From contig NC_079514.1 in assembly GCF_000801105.2 (NCBI RefSeq), positions 16,284,293 through 16,348,292 on the forward strand: a stretch of DNA of 64,000 nucleotides. Reading direction: 5' to 3'. This DNA comes from Raphanus sativus. Lineage: Eukaryota > Streptophyta > Magnoliopsida > Brassicales > Brassicaceae. The notes beneath the pieces were generated by a model. The model saw only the letters and a program-made list of their open reading frames with translations, searched no databases and was not told the DNA's origin. Both the position numbers and the translations under genes were made by a program. Below are positions 1 to 11,100 of this stretch, piece by piece (position 1 is the first letter of the stretch; each line of letters begins with the position of its first letter).

Positions 1-204
1 TACATGAGCCTCTTGTCCCTGTTTATCAACACCAGATAAAGAAACGCAAGGGATAAATGACTTCAGTTCATAAAAAGGGGGGAAGGGTATAATAAATGAA
101 CACACGTACTCACTCTCTTTTCACCAAAAAGAAAAGAAAAAACAGATACTTTCTTCAACAATAAGCTTGGGACAAACAACAAAAGGGCAAAATATAGTAA
201 AAGA

Positions 205-692
205 TATATTAAACACCTGTTCTTGTCTCTCGAGTTTGCCAAGTTGCAAAGTACGCTAGAATTTCGCACAGAAATGATCTCATTCTTGGACACTTCATAC
301 ACCCTGTGACCACAAATTCGCATATCTCTCTTCTGTCAGTGATAACCAGCATGCATGTAGTATGGCCACAAAAAACTTTAATCAATCCAGAGACCACAAA
401 AATGGGAAGAAAGGAAAAAAAATTATGAGAACACGCTGCATAAGTAAAACAATGTACGTTTCAGTGAACATAAGTTGAAACAAAAGAACACAAACCAATT
501 ATGCCATAACAGAGAGTGACAAGTTTGAGGCCGCATGTCACCTTGCTTCCTTCGTGTATCCGTTTATTCAGCTCGTAGCATTCTTTTTTGGCATGTGGAA
601 TCCTCACTGAGGTTAAGCTCCGACGCATCAAGCCGCTCTATCTTTAGTACTCTGTACACTCCATTACCATTCCAACCAATCATATAGAAATT
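205..692 (-). pseudogene. SAC-domain phosphoinositide phosphatase fragment (frameshifted)
   Basis: Reading the minus strand, an exon beginning after an AG at about 693 encodes a segment close to the N-terminal SAC domain of plant SAC1-5 phosphatases (NFYMIGWNGNGVYRVLKIER, then LDASELNLSEDST). A one-base frame change near 575 is needed to continue into KKECYEL and LVTLCYGIIG. After a putative intron the next exon (about 225-395) gives LVITDRREI, and a second frame change leads into GHRVYEVSKNEI and SSVLCNLANSRDKNR. Intact members are about 800 aa and hydrolyse phosphoinositides on endomembranes. Only the first ~120 codons are in view and the gene runs off the left edge. Two frame changes indicate a dead copy or captured fragment. 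Family recognition is from memory of the motifs. Confidence 0.75.
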
Positions 693-829
693 CTGAAGAA
701 AACAAAAAAGAATGGATATTCAAGCATGTAATCATGTGCTAATGATTACTACATAAACATGTAATCATGTGCTAATCACCTATATATGGTTTACTGATAA
801 AATTTTATATTCAAGTTAGGACGGGATAC

Positions 830-953
830 CTCTCTCAACGTTCCTTGATGTTTAGCGAAAACCTCATTGTACTTTATTTGAAAATCAGACTTCTCAGAAT
901 GAAGCTTCTTGTAATCAGAAACTGAAGGACCTCCTAGCTTCTGCTGGATGAAT
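830..953 (-). pseudogene. Unidentified exon-like fragment
   Basis: An open minus-strand stretch bounded by an AG acceptor (954-955) and a GT donor (828-829) encodes a charged, probably helical peptide (FIQQKLGGPSVSDYKKLHSE followed by KSDFQIKYNEVF). It looks like a genuine coding exon, but I do not recognise the family. It lies between the prolyl 4-hydroxylase fragment and the SAC fragment on the same strand. Splicing it in phase after the upstream fragment gives a stop codon, so it does not form a reading frame with its neighbours. Confidence 0.45.
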
Positions 954-1049
954 CTGAAAGCAAAACCAAAGAAGAATACAATAGTAAGGGATCATAAACA
1001 AATTATGAAATTATACTGTAAGAGTTTCGTTTGAAATAAGAAGACAAAC

Positions 1050-1256
1050 CAAGAAGTTGTGGCAGACGAAAGCTCTAGGTTCCCAAGAGAGCACTTCAGT
1101 CCACTGATCTCCTCTCTTCCCAAGTCCCTCCTCACCTCTGAGTACGATAAAAAATAATGAAAACAATTTGACTCAAAAACATCATTCCGATCAAACAAAA
1201 TAGTCAGGGTTCAAGCACCTCTCAGTCGCAGCTCGTCGGAAATAAGAGAGATCCAT
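1050..1256 (-). pseudogene. Prolyl 4-hydroxylase gene fragment (two exons)
   Basis: A possible start codon at 1256 opens a 38-nt exon (1219-1256, MDLSYFRRAATE) with a GT donor. Exon 1050-1137 joins in phase to give RGEEGLGKRGDQWTEVLSWE and then PRAFVCHNFL, the segment just before the 2OG-Fe(II) dioxygenase core in plant prolyl 4-hydroxylases. These ER/Golgi enzymes hydroxylate proline in extensins and arabinogalactan proteins and are about 290 aa. The catalytic region (HxD...H) is absent, and the next sequence downstream belongs to something else. I read it as a gene fragment. Confidence 0.65.
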
Positions 1257-1930
1257 AGGAGAAGATTCGTCGTTGTTATTAATCAGAAGAGAGAAAACCC
1301 CAAAATCCAAAAGCATCAAGAGAAAGATCGTCACCATGAACCAACATCAATGTCGACCATTTCCTCGCAGTAATAATCTCTGCGACAGCCTCGCCATCAC
1401 CACCGCTAAAGATCTACACGAAACAACAGAGAAAGAGAGTACACCCGTGGGAGGAAGAAGAAGATTAAAAAATCAGTGGGCAATATCTCTGCTGGGCAAT
1501 ATGATCGCTTTGAATTTGAATATTCGGTTACAGAGAACGTAGATATATCTCAACTTCAGGTTGAAGCCCACTCATCTTGAATATAGAACACATATTACAG
1601 GAAGAGGAATCACATCGTCAGTGGAGAACGCGGAGGAGTCGAACAGATCGAGTAAAAAAGGAACTTTCGGGAAGCGGAGTCGACAGAGAATGAAAAAGAT
1701 GAAGTAGGAAACTCTAAAGATTAACGGGCCAAATGGGAAGCCCAGCAACACAAAAAACATGAATTGACCATATGATGCTCACGGGCCGAAAAACATTAAA
1801 ACCCACTCGGCGGGAGATAAATATTTAATGTGATGCCACGTGTCCTTTATACAGGAGTGATACTCCCTCATTATATTATAGATTCTAGAATAGAATGAAA
1901 CGTTTGGTCGGAAATGCAACATAAATAATG
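1257..1930. other. Non-coding flank of the gene-fragment cluster
   Basis: No supported gene. An 89-codon plus-strand ORF at 1273-1542 has no recognisable features. The last ~45 bases (about 1880-1927, around attctagaatagaatgaaac) match parts of two larger repeat units at 16875-16925 and 30130-30180, so a third, short copy of that repeat ends exactly where the LINE poly-A begins. Confidence 0.4.
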
Positions 1931-2104
1931 TTTTTTTTAACTTCTAATTTCATTGAAATCAAATACCGAAATACAATTTTGAAACAGAGGGGACTCGACG
2001 TACACAGAGGCTAGTCGATCACCACTCCTAATAAAACCACAAGCCAAAATTACAAACGTCACTACGCACACGTTTGTATTCAACCCCACTCAACAGCAGG
2101 ATGA

Positions 2105-2826
2105 TTAGAGGCAACGACTTTCATTCACAAAGAACTCAAAAAGCCACGCCGGAGGTCCCGTAGCGACATAAGATCTCACTCTCCCCTGCCTCGTGACACT
2201 TTGTGCTATGATTGTCGCTCCTCTATTCTCCTCTGCTACAACGCTTTTAAGCTGGAACTCATCCATTCCTAAAAGCCTTTCTTTCATCATCTGAACTTGA
2301 AATCTGAGAGCTGGCCATAGCTGAGGTTTTTGAAATGCAGAGAAGAGATCCTTAAAACTCCCAGCAAACACGATCCTCTCTTGATGCATACTCCGCATGC
2401 TTTCTATCGCCCAAAGGATTGTCGTTAATCTCGCCTCCTCCAAATTGCCAAGATCCGAGAAAGCCCTTCTGCTATGCCAACGAACCACTCCTCTATGGTT
2501 ACGTACAACCCAAGCAACCCCAAGTAACTTGGTTTTTTTTGCCACTCCATTCCTATATTGCAAGTTAACCAATCTTCATTTGGGGGTAGCCACTTTCGTC
2601 TAGTGCGCACCACTTCCTTCACTCCACCATTCAATATCTCTTGTCCTACCTCCTGAGCCAAAAACCAATCAGAGGCCTCTTCCTTCGCCTTGGTTCTAAT
2701 CTCTTCCGGTTGCCAGCTTAAGGATTTGAACAAGAGCTCATTTATGTTCTTCCAAATTAACCACAGGACCCATGGCCACGCTCTCTTGTCTTCAACCTCA
2801 CCTCTATGAACCGCTTTGATATTCAT
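2105..2826 (-). pseudogene. LINE C-terminal linker and RNase H-like domain, frameshifted
   Basis: Two overlapping minus-strand frames continue the LINE polyprotein. The frame from 2826 carries the linker typical of Brassicaceae LINEs (WPWVLWLIWKNINELLF, EEIRTKAKEEASDWFLAQ). The second frame, ending at 2105, carries the RVT_3/RNase H-like part (LLGVAWVVRNHRGVVRWHSR, SDLGNLEEARLTTILWAIES). The frame change falls near a T8 run at about 2530-2540, consistent with an indel in a homopolymer. The catalytic acidic residues are not convincingly preserved. It is a decayed coding region. Confidence 0.75.
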
Positions 2827-2877
2827 CAGCTAGTTTAAATTGCTGAACAAACTCCCTTCCTGAAAACCAAAAGGCGG

Positions 2878-4924
2878 CTATGGAATTCCCGAGAGAGCCC
2901 ATACCTGTCTGGCGACATCACATTGAAAGAGAATATGATGAATCGATTCTCCCACCAAACCACAGCCCTGACATCTCCCATCCATCTTCATTCCTCTGTT
3001 AATGATCAAGTCATTAACCGGTAGCGCCTCACTGATGGCTTTCCATAGGAAGATACGTATCTTTGGAGCCGTCGGGATCTTCCAAATCTTCTCCTTTATT
3101 ATGTTAACCGACGGTTGTGCCAAAACCTCTAGGTAGGAGACTTCTATCTTTGATTTATGTGCTAACCAGTACGCCGACTTGACCGTGAAGTTGCCACTTT
3201 TATTGTGCTTCCAAATTGCAAAGTCATCTCTGCCTAGGATCGGTTGCTTTGACATGATCAGCTCAATATCACTAGGCACAAAGAGTTCCTCAAGCGCTTG
3301 TGGGTTCCACTTCCTTGTCTCAGCATCAATCAGTTTATCTGCTGTCAAGTTGACATCAAAACACACATTCTTTCTCCATGGAGCCCTCATACCTGACTCA
3401 GGGTCCTCCACCCAGTCATCTAGCCAAACCCTCGTGTTTTCCCCATTCCCCACCTGTCTTTTAAGACCTTTTTCAAGGCGTTCTGTTCCAAACAAAATGC
3501 TTCTCCAAGCAAATGAAGGTCGCGCTCCCAGTTTTGCTTCTAGGAAGTTGGAATGAGGGTGATACCTACTCTTGATGAACCTCGCAACAAGAGAATCATG
3601 ATTATCAAGAAGCTTCCATCCTTGCTTTGCAAGCAAAGCCTGATTGAAAAATTCAAGATCTTTAAATCCCATGTCTCCTAGAGACTTTGGAAGACACATC
3701 TTGTCCCAAGAAATCCAATGAATTTTCTTCAAGTGAGAGTGAGAGCTCCACCAAAACTTGGACATCAAACTAACAACAGCTTTGATGACAGTCTTTGGGA
3801 TTTTAAAACATGACATCGCGAAGACTGGGAGGGCTGAGGCAGTAGTTTTGAGTACTATCTCCTTCCCTCCTTGAGATAATTTCCGAAAGAACCAGCTCTC
3901 TAGTCTGCAGTGAGTACGGTCCTTGAGGTAGGAGAGTAAGTTCACCTTAGACCTTGAGAAGCATTCAGGTAGACCTAAGTATTTACTAGTACCTCCGTCA
4001 TTGAAGATCCCTAGAATCGTTCTCATCTCAGCTTTGTTCTCCTCTGGTATCAACTCTCCAAAAGTTATCGATGACTTCTGCAAGTTAATGCACTGGCCAG
4101 TATCTTCTTCGTAGAACATGAGGATTCTTTGTAGGATTTTGCATTGATCTACAGTTGCTTGACACAGGAAGAGACTATCGTCTGCGAAGAACAGATGGTG
4201 TATAGACGGCCCCTCGTTATCAAAGCTCATCCCCTTCAAGAGAGAATTTCTCTCCGCCACGTTCAAAAGATGAGATAGTCCCTCAGTGCAAAGAACAAAC
4301 AAGAAAGGCGAAAGCGGATCTCCCTGTCGCAAACCTCTGCTCGGAGTTATCAAACTAAAAAGTTGGTCATTCATCAAAACCGCAAAAGATGTAGAAGTCA
4401 CACACATCATTACCCATATGATCCACTGTTCTGCAAAACCCATAGCTTTTAACAGAGCTTGGAGGTAAGACCACTCCACTCTGTCATAAGCCTTTGACAT
4501 GTCGGTCTTGATGGCCATGTACTCCGCAGCCACTGCCTGATGGGTTTTTAGAGCATGAACAGCTTCATGTGCTATTATGATATTGTCCTGTATCAATCGC
4601 TCACTAACAAAAGCGGATTGATTAACTGATACCATCTCTCCCAAGAAAGGCTGAAGTCGTTTGACAAGGATCTTAGACACCGTCTTGTATAGTACCGAAC
4701 ATAAGCTGATTGGCCTCAGGTCCGTCATGTGCTCAGGATTTGGAATCTTCGGAATCAGGCATAGATAAGTGAAATTCCAATCCGCTGGAAGAGATCCGTT
4801 CGCGAACACTTCTTTAACTTCCTTTGTCACCTCATCACCAATGGTAGACCACAACTTTTGAAAAAAGAAACCGCTCATGTCGTCGGGTCCCAGTGAGACA
4901 ATACCGAGTTCATGTCTCACATAG
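2878..4924 (-). pseudogene. LINE reverse transcriptase ORF (5'-truncated)
   Basis: This is a long open frame, read right to left. It begins in LINE sequence (SLGPDDMSGFFFQKLW), passes the RT fingers (SLCSVLYKTVSKILVKRLQP), the catalytic-region motif KTDMSKAYDRVEW, the GLRQGDPLSPFLF motif and the FADDSLFL active site, and ends in a zf-RVT domain (GNFTVKSAYW; CQGCG...H..C). A stop codon follows WALSGIP, before the RNase H part. The open frame runs a further ~80 nt into antisense ERF sequence up to 5004, but that is fortuitous. The RT motifs are intact, but the element cannot be autonomous because the endonuclease is lost. Confidence 0.85.
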
Positions 4925-5475
4925 AGTTGGGGAGACTTGCCGTCGTTGAAAGAGAATGATTCCGAGGATATGTTAGTATACGGTATACTTAACGACGCCT
5001 TCAACGGAGCCTCTGAAACGTCATCACCGTCGTCGGACTTGAGCTGTCTCAGCGACTTTAACGACTTTTCGGCGGTTAAAATGGAACGTTCGGAGAATGT
5101 CGCAGCGGAGACGGAGAATCCGACGGCGGTGGCGGCAGAGGCAAATGGAAAGCATTACAGAGGGGTGAGACAGAGGCCGTGGGGGAAGTTCGCGGCAGAG
5201 ATACGTGATCCGGCGAGAAAAGGAGCGAGGGTTTGGTTAGGGACGTTTGAGACGGCGGAAGATGCAGCTTTGGCTTACGATAGAGCTGCTTTTAAGATGC
5301 GTGGTTCCCGCGCTTTGTTGAATTTTCCGTTGAGAATCAATTCCGGTGAACCCGACCCGTAAGGATCTAGTCGAAGAGGTATTAGTCCTCTTCTGGAAAC
5401 GGGAAACCGAAGTGGAGGAGAAAAACAGAGAAGGTCTCGTCAGAGTTGTCGCAGGTGAAGTGCGAGGTTGAATAG
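4925..5475 (+). pseudogene. ERF2: ERF2-like AP2/ERF transcription factor, 5'-decapitated and frameshifted
   Basis: The plus strand from TGG at 4928 encodes [19 protein letters not shown], the internal segment of group IX ERF1/ERF2 proteins. A complete AP2/ERF DNA-binding domain follows ([19 protein letters not shown] ... [20 protein letters not shown]) and binds GCC boxes in the family. The first ~50 codons, including the start, are absent: the sequence to the left is LINE. After GEPDP a one-base loss creates TAA at 5360-5362; the expected C-terminus (ENGKPKWRRK, QVKCEV) remains legible in a shifted frame to about 5475, with a further in-frame stop. Its position beside an RGGC-like gene matches ERF2 (At5g47220), as does the SSDLSCL segment. 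It is almost certainly non-functional. Confidence 0.85.
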
Positions 5476-6484
5476 GAGACACGTGTCAGTCACTTGTTTG
5501 GTACCGTTAGTTTGATGTGTATTTTATAGTTTGAAAGTAAAGTGTTCCTTTTGTAAATTATCTGATACATGATGGCTGTAACTGGAAATATATTTTATGA
5601 ATACTCCGAATGAAAGGAATTAGAAAAATTGGATGTAAACGTTGAAATGGGAGCAGTTACAAAATGGAATGAGTAATTGCAGGAAAACATTTTTGTAACA
5701 TAAATGGTAACATTTTAAAGGAATGGATTGGAATGAAATTAACTATAATTTTAATTATTATTAAAAAAATTTCATTATACTACTTAAATGTATCTAACAG
5801 TAAAATAAATTTCACTAAAATTAATAAAAAAATGATGAGAGGATAGGATGGTACTGTTAGAAGAGAAAACAACTTTTGATTTGTAACTATGATTATTACG
5901 AAGTGTTTAAAACATATTGCTATCTTTTAGTTTAAGGTTGTGACAAATAAAAGATTCTACCATTATTTTAAAATTTAAAATCTTAAAAATTACGCCATGT
6001 TATAGCAAAAAAAATAAGTAATGTAAAAAAAAAGAAAAAAAAATACGTCATTTGACTGCAAATAAATAAGTTATGTAAAAATAGTATAGTTTTATTCCAT
6101 TCCACTTCATTCACGTTACTTTTTTCTTCTGAATGATTTATTACTGCATTCCTTTTGTTTCCGTTGATTCCACAGGAATTGTTGGAATGTGATCTTTTTT
6201 TTTATTCCATGTAATTGGTAGTTTTATTTTGGAATCAATAGGAATTAGTCATTCCAGAGAGTTTCATTCAGAAAAAAGGCAATCCAGTTGCAGCCGATAA
6301 TCTTCTTTTGTAAATTATCTTTTTTTTTATCAACCCTTTTGTAAATTATCTGATACATGATTTTCATTTGTTTTTTGGTCTCTTTTACTAAAATAAACGG
6401 AGCAACTCCTTTAATACATTGTTAGATGATATATAATAATAATAATCTCATGATATGAATACATGACTATCTCCAGTGGATAGG
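5476..6484. other. AT-rich non-coding stretch with ATTCC/GGAAT-rich repeat
   Basis: No gene. About 5590-6275 is dense in GGAATGA/TCATTCC motifs in both orientations, with weakly matching ends (gaatgaaaggaattag near 5608 and ctaattcctattgattcc read on the complement near 6255-6235), suggesting an old MITE. It lies between two copies of a short sequence (cttttgtaaattatctgata at about 5550 and 6340). Confidence 0.35.
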
Positions 6485-6890
6485 TGATGCACAATTACTT
6501 ATTCACTGGAAATAGAATGGCTAAAATAAATGTTAACACCGCACACATCTTCTGCAAAGAACCACCAGAGTCACATGATCACTTGTTTATCAGTGCATAT
6601 ATACTCGTAAGGAATCGAAAAAGTTCACTGAAAATTTACCGAAAGAATTAGGTATGCTTAAGAACGGATTAAAGTCATTAATTTCATCACAAAATTCATC
6701 AATGGGAGCAATACCTCTGCTGCTGACAAGATATGCTTTCCAAGCTACCACTCATGCTTTGTGGAGAGAAAGAAACAATATGGGCGGGGAGGATCATATT
6801 GTACACCAACAACTCTTAAAAATCTTTGTCAAAAATGTTTGTAATCGTCTATGCTTGCTGAGGAAAACATGGGAAAAATATATTTGAAGA
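6485..6890 (+). pseudogene. LINE 3' coding relic (zf-RVT tail)
   Basis: The frame 6654-6887 encodes RYAFQATTHALWRERNNM ... IFVKNVCNRLCLLRK, the segment that follows the zinc-binding domain in plant LINE ORF2 proteins. Upstream (6530-6600) the cysteine/histidine part is recognisable only in broken frames. It ends at TGA (6885-6887). It is a relic on the plus strand, unrelated in position to the minus-strand LINE at 1931-4924. Confidence 0.6.
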
Positions 6891-7254
6891 TGTATTTACT
6901 ACTTGATTTTCCATACGAGTTTAAGCCGTAAATATCTTATACAAACTCATAAGTAAAAACATTTGATGCAATAATGAGTTTTTTAATGAATACAATTTTA
7001 CATTCATTAAAAAAAACTATATATTTGAAAGACACTTTTATAAGAAGACATATCGAATCTATCCAATACTGATTCCTCATAAAAAGACACAAAGAGAGGA
7101 TCCATACCCGATCTTTTAGTTTCATCTCTTTATTTATGTATGTCTTAAAAACAAGTAATAATATTTTATTCAAGGGTTGTGGTGCTCTGTGTTTATGATT
7201 CTGATTCCTGTTATCTCTACCGAAAGAGCAACCGCTGAGTTTGTCTTCACTAAT

Positions 7255-7714
7255 TTCAACACTAACAATGGACTCGTTATTAAAAGCTACGCTTATATAT
7301 TCGTTTCGGGGGCTTCTCATGAGCCAGTACACTATTATAGGGTATGATGCCTCTGCCCACATGGTGAGTATGGAAGCAAATGGATCATTGTGTTAAGCTT
7401 TCTCGAAGTTTAATACTGCTTTATATAATATAAAGTGTATTATTCCATGAACTAAGTGCATGCATCTCTAATGGAGTACTATTTTCTCCTATATTTTTCG
7501 CTCTAAAATAGCAACTATATTGTAGAGTTGTATTTACTCCAATTATGAACTCTATAATAGAGTTACTCCTTAATAGGATAGAAAATAGAGGGATGTAACC
7601 ATTTTACTCTAACAATAGACTCATCATTACAAGCTACGCTTGTATATTCGTTTTGAGGGTTTCTCATGAGCTAGTACATTATTACATAGGGGGTTTCTCA
7701 TGAGCTAGTACACT
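7255..7714. repeat. Local duplicated sequence, copy A and left part of copy B
   Basis: Copy A (about 7262-7440) reads caatggactcgttattaaaa through tcatgagccagtacactatt to ggtatgatgcctctgcccac. Copy B begins at about 7611 with the same order, and its second half resumes at 12742 beyond the Ty1/copia element. Within copy B a ~30-bp piece (tttctcatgagctagtaca) is itself tandemly repeated (7656-7714). AT-rich sequence between the copies contains repeated 'ctataatagag' motifs typical of Brassicaceae small MITEs. Confidence 0.6.
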
Positions 7715-7719
7715 ATTAC

Positions 7720-8132
7720 TAAAGATCGCAAAGATCAACTTTGTAAAGGAAGAAAGAAACTTTAACTTTTCTGTATTTCTTTGCTTGAATGAAACATTAC
7801 AACGTCATGTTCTTTTATAGTGAATCTAAATCTTATCCTCTACCTAGCCACAACACGTCATCCCACACAAGCTGAGAGCATCAAATCTGTTAAAGGTCTT
7901 GACTGTATGAGCTGGTGCCATCGTACAAGGACCAGCTTGTCGTCTTCTGCCAACGTTAACGTTGAACACTTTAACCGTTGCAGTCAAACGTTGAACGGGC
8001 TTTGAGACATGATCTTGCTTGTGGGCTTCGGATACTTGCGTGTGGGCTTTAGGAGGCGGGCCTTGCTTCTGTCCTTCAGCTGATGTCGAACCTTCTCCAT
8101 CAGTGAGCATGTTTGAGTTCATGCTGTCTTTA
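7720..8132 (-). repeat. Copia 3' LTR (element orientation)
   Basis: It starts and ends with short inverted TAAAGA/TCTTTA. In the element's orientation this is the downstream LTR. The gag-pol stop codon (7844-7846) lies inside it, so the reading frame crosses the U3 region. Confidence 0.93.
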
Positions 8133-11100
8133 CTCCCCCTCAAACTTAGTGGCGAGAGAAGAGAGACACCAAGTTTGCCACGAAGTCTGAAGAAAGGTTC
8201 CTGAGGTAGAGGCTTAGTAAACACATCAGCTAGCTGGAGAGTGGCCGGAATGTGCTTCACCTCCAGTACCTTAAGCGCCACTCTTTCTCTAACATAATGA
8301 AAGTCTACCTCAAAATGCTTTGTTCTCTTGTGGAACATAGGAGTAGCTGACAAACAAACTGCTGATAGGTTGTCGCAGAGAAGGAGAGGTGTCACACGTT
8401 GTTGTAAACCCATAATCTTGAGGAGGTTCTGTAACCAAGCTATTTCAGAAGCAGCTGCAGACATGGTTCGGTACTCTGCTTCGGTAGAAGACTTTGACAC
8501 TGTCTCATGTCGCTTTGCTGACCAGGAAATGAGGTTAGATCCAAGGAAAGTACAGAAGCCCCCTGTAGAACGTCTGGTACTCTTGCAACCTGCCCAATCA
8601 TTGTCACTGTAACACACTAGTGTTGAATCTGTGTTTGCAGTGATACCAATCCCCATGTCAAGCGTTCCTTTCACATACCTTAGTATCCGCTTCAGTAAGC
8701 TAAAATCTGATACACTGGGCATATGCATCTTCTGGCATATGTAGTTGACTGAGTATTGAAGGTCAGGCCTCGTCAGTGTCAAGTACTGAAGCTTACCTGC
8801 TAGACTTCTAAAGTATGTCGGATCAGAGAAGAGGATATCTTGTCCCGAAACATTATCAAGCTTTGTTGGTAGAGGTGTGGGCATTGGTGCGCAATCCTTC
8901 ATCCCAGCAGTGACTAGCAAGTCTTGAGCATACTTTGACTGATTCAAGAACAAACCGTGCTCATGATGATGAACTTGGATGCCAAGGAAGTAGTCTACTT
9001 CACCCATATCCTTCATCCTGAACACTGTATTGAGATCGGCAAGGAGCTTTCCGATCAGAGAGTTGTTGTTTCCTGTCAACAACATATCGTCGACATACAA
9101 AAGGAGATAGATCACATCGGTTCCCTGATGATACACAAAGAGAGAAGGATCCGGGAAGCTGCACTCAAATCCAAACTCAAGCAAAAACGAACTGAACTTA
9201 TCAAACCAAGCTCTTGGAGCTTGCTTGAGTCCGTAAATAGCCTTCTTAAGCTTGCATACATAATCAGGTCTTGCACTATCTTCAAAACCTGGGGGCTGAG
9301 ACATGTAAACAGTTTCTTGAAGATCTCCATGCAGAAATGCATTTTGAACATCTAGCTGTTTAATGTCCCACTTCTTTGTCACGGCGACGTGAAGAACTGT
9401 CCTTATGGTTGCTGTCCTGACCACCGGGCTAAACGTTTCAATGAAATCAACACCTTCAACCTGTTCATTGCCTCTAGCTACCAAACGTAATCTGAGCTTC
9501 TTCACACTGCCGTCAGAATTATACTTAATCTTGTGAACCCATCCACAACTGATCAGCTGTTGATCCTCTGCAGGTGGAACCAGATCCCAAGTATCTATTT
9601 CCTTCATGTTGGTTACCTCCTCTGTCATAGCACCGTTCCACCCCGGATGATTAAGAGCTGCTTTGAGTGTCCTTGGTTCAGTGACTGCAGACTTATCAGT
9701 GAACAAAACATATTTGGGATTCGGCTTTACGATTCCTAACTTGGCTCTTGTGTTCATCGAATGAGGCACTTGAGCAATAGGAACAGGAACCGCTTGAGCA
9801 TTTGGCACTGGACTCACTGGAGGAGTGATATCAATAGCATTGTCTGAATCCGAAGCACTGCTATCTGAGTCATTAACTTCAGGGGGTGGGGAATGTTGTA
9901 CTACAACTGAAGGCTGCTGTAGAGGACGTCTGAGAGGTGGGAATTCTTCTGCACTGTAAGAGAAGCCTGTGTCTGGAGGCGACTCACATACTTGCTCTTC
10001 AGCAACTGATGACAATCTCCAAGCATTGAGCAGAGCGGAGTCTGTCTTTGTAAGAAACTTACTGTAAAGGTCTGAATAAGGAAAACTCTTCTCTTCAAAT
10101 AAAACATGCCTGCTAATGAAAACCTTGCCTGTTGGAGGGTACAAGCATCGATATCCTTTATATTTCTCATTATAACCCACAAACACACACGGTAGAGACT
10201 TAGGATCGAGTTTATTACTCATGTAAGGCCTGAGATACGGAAAGCACTTACAACCAAAGACTCTGAGTGATGAGTATGTTGGTGGTTTGCCATGAAGCTT
10301 TTCGTAGGGACTGACATTTGCAGGAAGTACAGACGAAGGAAGTAAATTCCCGAGAAAAGCTGCACTGAAGAAAGCTTCCACCCAAAGCTGTTGTGGAACA
10401 TTGCTTTGATACATCATAGTAAGGCCGAGCTCTGTTATATGTCTGTGTTTCCTCTCAGACAAGCCATTTTGTTGAGGGGTATGTGGGCATGAGACCAGTT
10501 GCTTGATGCCACAATCTGCTAGGTGAGTCAGAAATCTTGAGTTTATAAACTCTCCCCTGCCATCGCATTGAAACTGCTTTATTGGCAGACGAAATTGTGT
10601 CTCAACCAGAGTTTGAAAACGAGTAAACACAGTAAAGAAATCTGACTTCAACTTCAAGGGATAAAACCAAGTGAATCTTGAAAAATTGTCTATAAAGATC
10701 ACATAATATCTGAAACCTTGAGTAGAAAGAACTGGACTAGGACCCCACAAATCACAATGAATCCTTTCAAGAGGACTTCTTGTTACTGTCTCAGAAGATA
10801 AAAAAGGAAGTCTAGAGCTCTTTCCTAACTGACAAGCATCACACAACAAAGAGGAGCTTATCTTATTCAAAACTAACGACTTGTTCTTGACGAGCAGCTG
10901 AAGAATGTCCTTGTGAGGGTGACCCAACCTCTGATGCCACACCTCATCACTTGTGGCTTGTTGTCGTGTTGAATAACAAGCTTGAAACTTCGCACTCTTC
11001 AGCATATACAAGTCCTTATGCCTTCTTCCTTGAGCCATCACCTGTTTTGTCTTTTTGTCCTTAATAAACACAGATTCATCATCAAAGGTGAATTCACATG

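Larger units (their letters stand above)
1931..4924 (-). mobile_element. Truncated LINE (L1-type non-LTR retrotransposon)
   Basis: The minus strand reads reverse transcriptase, zinc-binding RT C-terminal domain, then an RNase H-like domain, and ends in a short A tract (T8 at 1931-1938 on the plus strand). The endonuclease and ORF1 are missing, so it is 5'-truncated, as is usual for L1 insertions. The right edge meets ERF coding sequence at about 4925. I see no target-site duplication: the left flank is a dispersed repeat and the right flank is ERF sequence, so a deletion or rearrangement accompanied or followed insertion. Confidence 0.85.

Noticed and set aside
1273..1542. 89-codon plus-strand ORF
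   Set aside because: Low-complexity basic peptide, no family, and it overlaps the upstream side of the prolyl 4-hydroxylase fragment.
6937..7362. 141-codon minus-strand ORF
   Set aside because: No recognisable motif; its N-terminal third lies in the duplicated local repeat and the rest is AT-rich.
8019..9739. Several plus-strand ORFs over the copia element
   Set aside because: Antisense shadows of the polyprotein frame.
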